Assembly: GCA_947471745.1 (NCBI GenBank) | Contig: CANJKZ010000783.1 | Location: 446,501-510,500 of the forward strand | DNA: 64,000 nt | Source: Closterium sp. Naga37s-1 | Taxonomy: Eukaryota; Streptophyta; Zygnematophyceae; Desmidiales; Closteriaceae | Direction of reading: 5' to 3' | Part shown: in pieces, positions 10,740 through 20,159 of the stretch | How positions within the stretch are numbered: the stretch's first letter is position 1 | Layout of the letters: every line of letters begins with the position of its first letter | The notes under the pieces: model-generated | The model's input: only the letters and a program-made list of their open reading frames with translations | What the model was told of the DNA's origin: nothing | The model's database searches: none | Position numbers and translations under genes: made by a program

Positions 10740-12623
10740 GTGTGTACTGAATATTGGGATGTACCCTATGATCCTATTAATGAGACTATTTTTGGGTACT
10801 CCGAGCAACGCTCACCACTCCTGCTCGAGGTGATCTGCAACGGACAGCGCCTCCAAGCACTCGTGGACAGCGGGGCGTCGCACAGCGTCTACGACAAGGA
10901 AACAATCGACCGACTCGGAGGAGAGCTCAAGTCCTCAAGCTTCTCGGCAACGATGGTGGACAGCAGTAAGCTACCTATCTACGGGGAAACACGGTTACTA
11001 CTCCAGATTGGACCCCTTCAATGGAAGCCTGCTCTCCTCGTCACAAATATTAAAGGACTGGACGTAATCTTCGGGAGAGACTTTCTTAAAAAATTCAACC
11101 CCGAGATCAACTGGGTTAACCGGACGGCCAACATCAACAACAACGGGAGGAAAATCAGCCTTCCCAAATGGGACGACACGGGAAATATTCCACTCGAGAC
11201 ACTCGCACGCTTTGAAAAGGACGTCAAACGGACCACGGCGGGATTCATGGCGATAGTCGACGAAGCAGACAATGGAGAGAAGCAGACCCAGGAACTTCCT
11301 CCAGCAGTCAAGAAAATTCTTGAAGAGTTCCAGGACATTCTCCCCGACGATTTACCTGATCAACTACCACCATACCGAACACATCAACACGAGATCGTAG
11401 AAGAGCCGGGGTCCAAGCCGACGTTCCGAGCACCATACCGGCTGAGCCCGACAGAGCTTGCCGATGTGAAAAAACAAATAGAGTATCTCCTGGGGAAAAG
11501 GCTGATTCGACCTTCGACTTCGCCATACGGAGCTCCAGTTCTCTTCACTCCGAAGCCGGACGGAAGTCTGCGAATGTGCATCGACTACCGAGCCTTGAAC
11601 AAGCAGACTATAAAAAATAAATACCCGATACCACGGATCGACGACTTACTCGATCAACTTCGCGGTGCTACGGTATTCTCCAAGCTCGACCTCAGATCGG
11701 GATACTGGCAAATTCGTATGGCGGACAACTCTATCCACAAAACTGCCTTTCGAACTCGGTATGGGTCATACGAGTATCTCGTGATGCCGTTCGGACTCAC
11801 TAATGCACCAGCCACGTTTCAGGCGGAAATGAACCACATCCTTCGGCCCCTTCTGGACGAGTGCGTGGTGGTATATTTGGACGACATCCTGATCTACTCG
11901 AAAGACATGAAGCAGCACGTTGAGCATCTGCGACGCGTGTTTGAAATTCTTCGACGAGAACGCTTCTGCGTGAAACTATCCAAGAGCGAGTTCGCGTTGA
12001 AAAAAGTCCAGTTCCTTGGCCATATGGTGAGCGCTCAAGGAGTTCACGTGGATCCTAAGAAGATTGAAGCAGTGCGAACGTGGAAGACCCCTGAGAACGT
12101 GAAGGAGTTTCAACAGTTCCTTGGATTCACCAACTACTACAACCGGTTCGTACCGAACTACGCCAAGATTGCCGCACCATTAACGAACCTGTTGAAGAAG
12201 AATACACCATATCAGTGGGAGGCGAAGTACCAGGAAGCCGTGGAACAACTTAAAACTGCACTCACGTCCGCACCTGTCCTTATCCTGCCAGACCCTGAAC
12301 TTGACTATGTCATCGAGGCCGATGCTAGCGATCAAGCAGTGGGCGCAGTACTCATGCAGGATCAAGGGAAGGGACTACAACCCATTGCATACCTCAGTAA
12401 AAAACTTCACGGGGCAGAACTCAATTACCCCATCCATGACAAAGAGGCCCTCGCCATCGTCAACGCATTTAAGGCATGGAGGTGTTATCTCGAAGGAAGA
12501 AAAACGACCGTCTACACCGACCACTGCAGCCTCAAGTATATGAAGACCCAACCAACACTCTCCAGGCGGCAGGTTCGGTGGATTGACTTTCTCGAAACCC
12601 ACTTCCATTACGACATCGTGTAA
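10740..12623 (+). pseudogene. Chromovirus Pol: protease, RT, RNase H
   Basis: Open for 627 codons. The aspartic protease motif is [12 protein letters not shown] (about 10860). RT has [24 protein letters not shown] and the catalytic YLDD (about 11873-11884). RNase H begins [16 protein letters not shown] and includes [14 protein letters not shown] at 12621-12623 truncates it just before the conserved KADALSR block, which is present downstream in the same frame. The catalytic residues look intact, so the lesion is the stop and not active-site decay. The integrase follows without a frame change. Confidence 0.88.
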
Positions 12624-14117
12624 AAGGGGGGGGACAAGAACAAGGCAGACGCACTCAGTCGCCCTGCACACGTTGCCGCCCTACAAGTCGATGGCATGAA
12701 CCCACTTTTGAAGGGACTCTTCACGCATGGATATACCATTGATCCCGAAGTCTCCGTAGCAGAAAAGCGCCATCTTCTGCATTAGGATCAAGACATCATG
12801 TACAGTAAGGGATCCACAAAAATATGAGTACCTAATTACCCTCCTTTACGCCAGTTACTACTCGAAGAATATCATGATGTTCTCTACGCGGGCCACTTCG
12901 GTAGTAACAAGACGCTTGCCGGTATTGCGAAGCATTATTGTTGGCCCCACATGGCGGATGACGTACAAAAATTCGTCACCTCGTACGACACATGCCAACG
13001 GATGAAGAGCAGCAAACAGAAGAAAGCCAGGTTACTACAGCCTCTTCCAGTCCCTGAACAGCCTTGGCAAGTGGTCAGCTTGGACTTCATCACTGGGTTA
13101 ATACCAACCAAAGCTGGTTACGACGCCATTCTAGTCGTCATCGACAAATTTTCCAAAATGGGACACTTCATCCCGACACAACCAACGGCTCGCACTGAGG
13201 AGACTGCGCAATTATTCTTCCGCTACGTCATCTTGCAACATGGCATTCCAACCACGCTGATCTCCGACAGAGACCCGAAATTCACGAGTAAATTCTGGAA
13301 GGAGCTCATGTCGCTCATGGGGACCAAACTCGCCATGTCATCAGCCTATCATCCCCAAACGGATGGTCAGACAGAGCGCCTCGACCAGATTGTCGAACAG
13401 CTTCTGCGAGCAGCGTGTAAGGACGATATCTCTAAATGGGATGCGCACCTGCCAGTTCTCGAGTTTGCGTATAACAACGCCACGCACGCCCCAACAGGGC
13501 AAACTCCTTTCTTCCTCTGTTACGGTCGCAACCCACTCACGCCTCAGCAACCGACAGTACCCGCCACGGTGCAACCCGCACATGACTTCATTACCACTAT
13601 GCACCAATTGTGGGAGCGCACGCATAAACGTCTCATGACTATCCAGCAGCAACAAAAGAAGCTCGCTGATCGGAGTCGCAACGATCATTCCATCAAAATT
13701 GGCGATCAAGTGCTTCCGGATACACGCAATCTCGACATCAGCCATCTTCCGTCTAAGCTCCGACCTCGCTTCTGCGGACCTTTTCTCGTCGAGGCGCAGG
13801 TCACTCCAGTAACCTTTTGCTTGCGTTTACCAGCTACCTGGAGAATTCACAATGCCTTCCATGTTCAACTTCTCAAGCCCTATCGGGACCCGAACACGGT
13901 CTTCAAAGGTCGCCAGCCGCCGCCGCCACTGCCAGTGATCGTTAATGGGGAACCTGAGTACGAAGTCGAAGCTGTTCTGGCGCACCAACGACGACGTAAC
14001 GGCACCTTGGAGCTCTTGATTCGTTGGAAAGGCTATGATCCTTCCGAGGATAGCTGGGTACCTGAAGACGACATGGATAACGCCCGTCGTCCTCTCCAGG
14101 ACTACCTTGTAAAGTAG
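12624..14117 (+). pseudogene. Chromovirus integrase with chromodomain
   Basis: Continues in the pol frame through stops at 12783 (TAG) and 12825 (TGA). It shows the HHCC finger (H-x-H near AGHFGSNKTL, then CQRM), the catalytic core with LDFITGL, SDRDPKFTSKFW and TDGQTERLDQ (D, D, E), the GPY-like LRPRFCGPF, and a C-terminal chromodomain EYEVEAVL...LLIRWKGYDPSEDSWVPE (about 13955-14100). Chromodomains guide integration to marked chromatin. From 12951 it is open for 388 codons. Confidence 0.88.
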
Positions 14118-14154
14118 GGTGTTATTTCTACCACCCAACTTTGAGGGGGGGAAG

Positions 14155-14555
14155 TGTGAGAGGACGTCCCCGTTATAATATTTGACATTATTATATTTTT
14201 CCTTTATCTTATTCTCCTTTTTCTCCTCTTTATTTTGATCTTTATTTCATCTCAATCGGCCTACTATTCTATTTTCTAGAGCCTTCTATTTGTCTCTCAT
14301 ATTTCCTACTTTTCCCACCGACATATCTATTATACGGCACCGACAGCGCCGACAGCGGTGTATACGGTGTAATCTGGGCGTAATCCCAAGTGCCAATAGC
14401 CTTGCGTGCTTGTGCGCACTTGTGATTGTAGTATCGGGAAGGGCGTGTTCCCGAAGGTTCGTTTTATCTCGTTTATCCTTGTATTTTCCGAGTATAAAAA
14501 CGCCTTGTATTCAGTTTTAGTGACAAGTTTCGATTGAGAATTCGATCCTGTGACA
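14155..14555 (+). repeat. Chromovirus 3' LTR
   Basis: 401 bp, partner of 8520-8920, with about eight substitutions. Followed by the second CACGC target copy, after which the hAT transposase frame resumes. Confidence 0.9.
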
Positions 14556-15033
14556 CACGCAATGATGAGAAAGGCCTAAGTTGTGCGTCTTGCCATCAAT
14601 GCATTTCTTGTCGAGGAGGGTAAGAGTGTGGAGAAACTTTACCGCGTGCGAGATGATGAGTGGAAATCACTTGAGACGCTTGAGAAGATTCTTAGCCATT
14701 TGCCGAAGTGACCAAGCTTTTGGAAGCGTCTGAGTATGCGACGGTATCCTTGTGCATACCTGTTGGTCAACAAATTCATGGACACCTTGGATGAGGTCAT
14801 CAACGCAAATGGGGAATTTGCAACTGCGTGCAACAAAGGTCTTGAGAAGTTGGAAAAGTATTACAACCGCTCCTCCGAGCAGTGCACCATGGCAACCGTG
14901 CTAGACCCGCGTTTCAACCTTGGGTACTACGCCGCGGGTGCGTCGGAAGGAGGCGGGCACGTGAGTGTGAAGAATGTGGAGGAGCGCATCAAGAGGCGCT
15001 ATGTCGAATACGAGAAGAGAGAGAGTGGTGTCC

Positions 15034-15264
15034 TTAGCCATTGTTGCCTTCAGTGGCATCTCCACTGCTGGTTGTGGAGGAGGAAATGGAAGGGTGGGAA
15101 GGAACCTTGGGACCTCCAAGAAGGGAGATCAGCCCAAGGAAATTGAACATGTAGCAGATCTTTTTCTTCCATGGAATGAAGTTGGAACCATCCGGTTCCA
15201 AGATAGGAAGGGTGTGCCAACCGAGAGGCGTCTCAACTTGAGCCATCAAGTGTGCGACGTTCAC
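15034..15264 (-). pseudogene. Copia Gag-like N-terminal fragment
   Basis: Minus-strand frame with LEPDGSNFIPWKKKICYMF, which resembles the GSNFxxWKKxM opening of plant-type copia Gag proteins. It ends after about 50 recognisable residues. It belongs to a different copia group from the short-LTR elements here. No LTRs are attached. Confidence 0.35.
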
Positions 15265-15316
15265 AAAGCTAGAAGCCTAGCTCTGACAGCATGCCATTAG
15301 TCGGGGTGGTTCAACT

Positions 15317-15398
15317 TCTAAGACTCCCATAGAACTATGGACCGGTGCACGTCTGGGCGTATCACACCTCCGCATCTTCAGTTCACCCGTTTCAGTCG
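15317..15398 (+). pseudogene. Copia integrase C-terminal scrap
   Basis: Reads KTPIELWTGARLGVSHLRIF, the segment at the end of copia integrase cores (TPxELWTGxxPxVxHLRxFG). Only about 27 codons survive, directly upstream of the CCT3 exon at 15412. Confidence 0.5.
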
Positions 15399-15411
15399 CC
15401 CTACATCTTCG

Positions 15412-16010
15412 GTTGTGATGTTCAACAAGGACATGGTGGCCCTTGGCAAGATGCGGCGGTGGATTGAAAACCCGCGAGTGGTGCTGCTAGACTCGCCTTT
15501 GGAATATAAGAAAGGGGAGAACCAAACCAACGTGGAGCTTCTTAAGGAGGAGGACTGGTGAGTAGTCAAAAGGGGTAAGGGGGAGGGGGGAAAGTGAGCA
15601 GCAACATTTGTATGACGCAATTTAGTGCGATAGAAATCGAGAAGCCGCGAGTCGTGCTGCTTAACTCCCCTTTGGAGTACAAGAAGGGCGAGAACCAGAT
15701 GAACGTCGAGCTGCTGAAGGAAGAGGACTGGTGAGCGGCCAGGAATGAGGTGGGGGGCTGCAACATTTGGCACGTTTCAGTGACAATTAGAACCCAAGAG
15801 TGGTGCTGCTGGACTCGCCCCTGGAGTACAAGAAGGGCGAAAACTAGACGAACGTGGAGCTTCTGAAGGAGGAGGATTGGTGAGTGAAAGAGGATGGGGT
15901 GGAGGGGAGGGGTGGGGGCAGCAACTTGAGAACCCACGAGTCGTGCTGCTGGACTCACCTCTGGAGTACAAGAAGGGCGAGAATCAGACCAACGTTGAGC
16001 TGTTGAACTA
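15412..16010 (+). pseudogene. CCT3: CCT3 exon in four tandem copies
   Basis: One exon of the CCT gamma subunit repeated four times: about 15412-15559 (longest, from VMFNKDMVALGKMRR), 15632-15733, 15790-15881 and 15921-16010. Each contains PRVVLLxSPLEYKKGEN and (N/T)NVELL. The first three end KEEDW followed by a GGTGAGT donor; the fourth ends at VELLN and a stop. Copies differ by substitutions (LNSPLE, ENQMN, EN-stop-TN), so they are not assembly stutter. This exon overlaps the last block at 2840-3062, so the hAT insertion separates two exon-duplicate clusters of the same gene region. Confidence 0.8.
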
Positions 16011-16507
16011 ATATCACTACCTCCTCTCCCACGCGCCCTCACTGCCCCTTTTCGCCCATGTCCTTGCCCTCTCTGCCATCTCCCCACATGCGCCCACATG
16101 CGCACAACCTCTACAAGTCAGTGTGCTGTTCCCTGCCCTCCAAGTTTCTGGGCTGCTCGCTCCCTACTTGCTGTTGCATTTCCACTCCTCAATGCTGATG
16201 CTGCTTCTGGCGGCGCTGCTGGCACTGGCGGTACTTGTTTGCAGCCCACAACCCTCTGCTTCTTCTCCTCCCCCACTCCACTTCCCACCATCCAAACTAG
16301 AGTCAGCACCCCCCTCACTTCCCCGTTTCCCATCTTCCCCTCCCACCCCCCGTTTCCCATCTCCCCTCCCCCCTCCCCCACTTCCCCTACTCCATCCCTG
16401 CTCTCTTTCTAATACGCACGTGCATCATCTCTCCTGTCCTCCTGTCCCACCACCTTCCCTTCCCCCCGGCACCCCAACAGCACGCGCAAAGTGCTAACAC
16501 GTCCATA
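16011..16507. other. Pyrimidine-rich intron-like spacer
   Basis: C/T-rich sequence with short tandem CCCATCTTCCCCTCC-like repeats. No CCT3 exon for the expected middle region (ENIC... to NGEN...) could be found, so several exons are missing here. No other gene. Confidence 0.4.
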
Positions 16508-18031
16508 GGCATTGAAGGCGACACAGGTGCCCTCACACGCACGCATTCACAGGTACACACGTGCATCATGTCTCCTTTCCTCCTGTCCACGCCTCATCCC
16601 TCCCCCCCCCCCCCCCCCCCCCCCCCCCCGCACCCCAACAGCACGCGCAAGGCACCAACACGTCCATAGGCATTGACATTGACACGGGTGCCCTCACAGA
16701 CATGAAGGAGCTGGGGGTGAGTGGTGGGGAGTGGTGGGGAGTGGTGAGGGAGATTGTTGGGGAAGTCTGTTGGGGGGGGGACAGTGCTGTGGGGAGGGCT
16801 GAGAGAGGGCATTGGCGGCGACACGGGTGCCCTCACAGACATGAAGGAGCTGGAGGTGGGTGGTGGTGGGTGGTGGGGAGTGGTGAGGAAAGTGCTGGGA
16901 GTGTGGTTTAATGGTGTAGTGATGGTGGAGTGAGGGAAGCGCCACTGGAGGTGATGTGGCATGCGGCAATCCTTTGCATTTTTCCATGCGAAAAAAAACC
17001 TTCTCTGTGTTATTCCATGCGCAGCTTCTTTGTCTTTACATGCCCGTCCCTTGTTTCCTCACGCTCCTTCCCGCTCTTGTAGCAGGTGTCCACACTCCAT
17101 CATGTCTTCTTCTTGCCTCGCTGCCTCCTTGCCTTCCTGCCTCCCTGCCTCACGCCTCTCCCTGTGTCCGCTGCCAGTTGTGGCAGCCATAGGCCGTGCA
17201 GGAACAGACAGGGAAAGCACTGAGGCTGTGTGTGTACTGTTTTGCCTTTCACACCCTCCACTCATCCGTCTGCCTCCCTACCTCCCTGTCACCCTACATC
17301 CCCGCCTCCCTATCCCCCTTCCCCACTCCCTGCCAGGTGTGGCGCCGTATGCAGTGAAGGTGCAGACAGTGAAAACAGTCATCGAGGCGGCGTGCATGCT
17401 GCTGGGCATCGATGACATTGTCAGCGGGCTCAAGAAGAAGCAGGCGGGCGGCATGTGTGTGGTTTAGCCTTTTACACCCGCCACTCATCCCCGTGTCTCC
17501 CTTCCTCCCTGCCTCGCGGCCTCCTGGCCTCCCCACCTCCCTGCCCCCCTGCCTGCCTATCTCTGTGCCTGTGTACCAGGTGTGGGAGCCGTATGCGGTG
17601 AAGGTGCGGACGGTAAAGACGGCCATCGAGGCGGCGTGCATGCTGCTGCGCATCGACGACGTCGTCAGCGGGCTCAAGAAGAAGCAGGCGGGCGGCGCAC
17701 CAGGAGGGGGCAAGCCACAGCTGGACACGGGGGATGACGTTGACTCGGAGCAGATGCTGGCCGAGTGAGGGGAGTGTGTTGCGGTGGTGTGCGGTGGAAG
17801 CCGGGAGGAGGCAAGCCGCAGATGGACACGGGGGAAGACGTTGACTCGGAGCAGATGCTGGCTGAGTGAGGGGAGGGGAGGGTGATGCGGTGTGTTGCGG
17901 TGCTTTGTGGCGGTGGTGGAGGTGGTTCTTCTTGTCATGAGATTGCATGGGTCCGGTGGCAAGCCAGGAGGGGGCAAGCCACGGCTGGGCACCGGCGATG
18001 ACGTTGACTCGGAGCAGATGCTCGCCGAGTG
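16508..18031 (+). pseudogene. CCT3: CCT3 3' exons, each duplicated
   Basis: C-terminal part of CCT gamma. The exon (G)IDxDTGALTDMKELG occurs at about 16508 (partial), 16670-16716 and 16811-16858. The exon PYAVKVxTVKTxIEAACMLLxIDDxVSGLKKKQAGG occurs at 17338-17466 and 17578-17768. The terminal exon GGGKPQLDTGDDVDSEQMLAE-stop occurs at the end of the latter and again at 17809-17868 and 17967-18031. Acceptors (CTGCCAG, TACCAG) and donors (GGTGAGT) flank many copies. The block 17578-17768 would give a proper C-terminus, but the upstream exons are absent, so I call a multi-copy pseudogene. Confidence 0.82.
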
Positions 18032-18222
18032 AGGGGCGGGGAGGGAGATGCAGATGCGGTATGTTGCGGTGCTGTGCGGTAGTGATCTGTAGAGAGTGTT
18101 GTCCGGCATGTACTGTACCATATTTTCGAGTGCATGGCATGACATGACATGACACCCCCCCAAATTGAACACTTCTTTTGAACGACACATGCGGATCTGG
18201 GTGTTCAATTCTGGTTTCTAGG
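18032..18222. other. Gene-free spacer
   Basis: Sequence following the last CCT3 terminal exon, with a repeated ATGACATGACATGACA motif near 18140-18155. No gene seen; long minus-strand open frames across 17.3-18.2 kb are antisense shadows of CCT3 exons. Confidence 0.5.
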
Positions 18223-18424
18223 GGTAGGGGTGGCTGAGAGGCTGAGAGGCTAAGGGACTAAGGGACTATGCCTCTCTCTCTCTCTCTCTCTCGCTCTATC
18301 TCCGCTGGGTTAGAAGAAATGAACCCCCAGCTGAATATTGAGCCACCAGACCAGGCCCAGGGCCTTATATACTAGGGGTAGGGGTGGCTGAGAGGCTGAG
18401 AGGCTAAGGGACTAAGGGACTATG

Positions 18425-18481
<57 letters not shown>
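18223..18481 (-). promoter_or_regulatory. LINE-type promoter monomers (orphan) with (GA)n
   Basis: On the minus strand: (GA)n (18427-18481), a C/T-rich block, a TATA-like AGTATATAAGG (about 18365-18375), a leader, a second (GA)n (about 18272-18293), then a second partial copy of the block. The layout (GA tract, pyrimidine block, TATATAAG, leader, GA tract) parallels the 145-bp monomers at 45.2-45.9 kb. The unit follows the 3' end of the LINE at 18482 but no LINE body lies downstream, so it is an orphan. Confidence 0.5.
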
Positions 18482-18482
<1 letters not shown>

Positions 18483-18611
18483 ATGGTCCGTGTATTGATA
18501 GGGTTTGAAAGTACAAACATGCAAGGTATATAGTGCAAGGTCTAGCTAACCAAATTGACAACCAAACAAACAAGGCATACTACTCACTCAACTACCACAA
18601 CACCACCCACT

Positions 18612-20105
18612 CTAGAGCTCCAAAAGAGGCTCAACCACCACGAAGCAGTCCCCAAGGTGCATCTCCTGCTCTATGCCTCCTACAGGAGGGTTTTTTGCCA
18701 CCGCTGCCTCTCCCAGCTTAAGGAGGAGCCCCACGGATTGGGCCCTCTGAAGAGCTACCGACCATCGCTGACGGAACTGGTGCAGGAACTTTGCGGCATA
18801 AAATGATTTTGAATCGGCGTTGAAGTGTCGCCGAGCCGCCGTGTCCGCTAAGAGTTTGAGGAAGGTGGGTACCTCCGCGCATGGGCAACCGTAGGTGTCT
18901 ACGGCTAGCGGGAAAAAGCCAACCGTCTCTGGTCGGTTGGCGTAGTGCTTAATCTTTTTGTCGGCTTGCTCCCTGGCCGCCCACCCTCTGCCTTTCTGTG
19001 CCTCTGGGTCCCTGGTGCTGATGGGATCCGTGATGGTGACGTCACAGACATAAACCGCCCCACTGCTCCTATCTGTCATGGTGAAGTCGGCGGTTTGTTC
19101 CTCAATGGGACAGTGAGCGGCAGATTCGCTGTGAACTATGAAGCCCGCGTGTTGCGCCATGCTAATGCATGCATCCCGCAGCTCATTGTGAGTGTTAATG
19201 CGGTGCTTGCCTGTGCCGCAGCGGAGGAGGTGGTTAGGGAGGCGGGGTTCCGTGATAGCTGTCTGATCCGCGCAGTCGCAGTTCTTAGGAGTTGAGAAGG
19301 GGAGCCCTAGACGGAAGCGCACGGCGTTGGCGAAGTGTACGGGGCCTATCTGTCGCGTGGCTTCGATCGGGATCGCGGTTAGCCAATCACCAGTGCCGTA
19401 CCCAGTCAGTGAGAACATACGTTGCGTGTGGCCTGATAGCAGATTCAGCCGCATGCGCCTTGTTGCCTGGACCTGCGCGGCGTATCTACTCCCGTGCACC
19501 TTCAGGCCGAGCACATGCTGGAGCCGAATATCCGATCGTTCCAGCCTCTCCTTCTCCAGGATCTCACGTGCATCTAACGGTAGCGCCACTTCGCACTCCG
19601 AGAGCCAGGAATGCAGAGGTGTGCCGTCGTCCCGCGGCAGGAGCATGTGGTTCTGGGCTACCGTTAAAGCACTCGCCGGCAGGAAGAGCGCCGCTTGGGT
19701 GAAACTTGCGGTGAACCCATAAACTCCTTCTACAAGCGGGTCCGTAATGCCGATGCCGCCTAACGATGTGGGAAGTGACGCCTGTTCCCAGACGCGAGCT
19801 TGCTCAGTCCGGCAGGTTGGTGTGCGGATGTCGCAAGAGGTGAGTAGGGTGGTAAGTAGGTCCCGACCCCACTGGCTCCAGGTGTCGCGAGGTAGGAGGT
19901 GGAGAGGAGTCGTTCTTATGAGATAGGCTACCCGTCTGGAGATGCATCGCGTGAGTAGGAGTGCGGCCACCTGGGGGTCGGCACGTTCAATGAGTGGTAG
20001 AGGTTTCGTCATCTCGTCGAGCTGTTCCGTCAGAAACGAGGCTGCTCCGGTGTGAGTCCCCAGGTAACTACCTAGAAGTCTCACTCCATCCTTGGAGTAT
20101 GGCAC
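18612..20105 (-). CDS. LINE thumb and restriction-like endonuclease (497 aa)
   Basis: Same frame as RT beyond the 20160 stop. It starts VRLLGSYLGT, continues through LLLTRCISRRVAYL, ASLPTSLGGIGI and FSLTGYGTGDWL, and ends with a zinc motif C-D-C...LPNHLLRC, then DFTMTDRSSGAVYVCDVTITDP. The last block resembles the PD-(D/E)XK endonuclease of R2-group LINEs, which nicks the target for primed reverse transcription. The C-terminal tail FLHQFRQRWSVALQRAQ is shared by all copies here. It is open to the stop at 18612, but the upstream lesions make it a fragment of a broken polyprotein. Confidence 0.75.
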   Translation of the reverse strand: MPYSKDGVRLLGSYLGTHTGAASFLTEQLDEMTKPLPLIERADPQVAALLLTRCISRRVAYLIRTTPLHLLPRDTWSQWGRDLLTTLLTSCDIRTPTCRTEQARVWEQASLPTSLGGIGITDPLVEGVYGFTASFTQAALFLPASALTVAQNHMLLPRDDGTPLHSWLSECEVALPLDAREILEKERLERSDIRLQHVLGLKVHGSRYAAQVQATRRMRLNLLSGHTQRMFSLTGYGTGDWLTAIPIEATRQIGPVHFANAVRFRLGLPFSTPKNCDCADQTAITEPRLPNHLLRCGTGKHRINTHNELRDACISMAQHAGFIVHSESAAHCPIEEQTADFTMTDRSSGAVYVCDVTITDPISTRDPEAQKGRGWAAREQADKKIKHYANRPETVGFFPLAVDTYGCPCAEVPTFLKLLADTAARRHFNADSKSFYAAKFLHQFRQRWSVALQRAQSVGLLLKLGEAAVAKNPPVGGIEQEMHLGDCFVVVEPLLEL

Positions 20106-20159
20106 GCCGGGCGGGAGTTGTGGCTGTGTGCCCGTGGTGGAACTCCAGGCCGAACATTT

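Larger units (their letters stand above)
8520..14555 (+). mobile_element. Ty3/gypsy chromovirus, degenerate
   Basis: 6036 bp with 401-bp LTRs (8520-8920 and 14155-14555, about 2% different) and a CACGC target duplication (8515-8519, 14556-14560). The order is LTR, Gag with zinc knuckle, protease, RT, RNase H, integrase, chromodomain, purine tract (TTTGAGGGGGGG, about 14141-14152), LTR. A PBS-like CTTGGTAATCAGGGC follows the left LTR. Gag-pol is interrupted by one frame change near 10.04 kb and stops at 9820, 10282/10575, 12621, 12783 and 12825, so this copy cannot act on its own. Confidence 0.93.
5018..15022 (+). pseudogene. hAT-family transposase, split by three LTR elements
   Basis: A BED-finger hAT transposase (RICESLEEPER-like) in pieces: 5018-5088 (N-terminus), 7117-8078, 8461-8519 and 14561-about 15022. 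The gaps are copia A, a TRIM and a chromovirus; removing each with one 5-bp target copy restores continuity of the frame. A CLLC...H-H BED zinc finger lies near 7250-7350. The blocks FTCDIWTAPDMDAFMEITVHW, TLDNASNN, INLVVEAI and the hAT-core segment AVDTPTRWSN are characteristic. The gene is dead independently of the insertions: there is a stop at 7373-7375 and frame changes near 7380-7540, 7930 and 14700. The C-terminal dimerisation region ends around 15022 and the right terminus is missing. Confidence 0.8.

Noticed and set aside
17294-18208. 304-codon minus-strand frame (and its copy at 28349-29263)
   Set aside because: It is the reverse of CCT3 exons and pyrimidine-rich introns; Ser/Pro/His-rich composition follows from that. 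No independent support.
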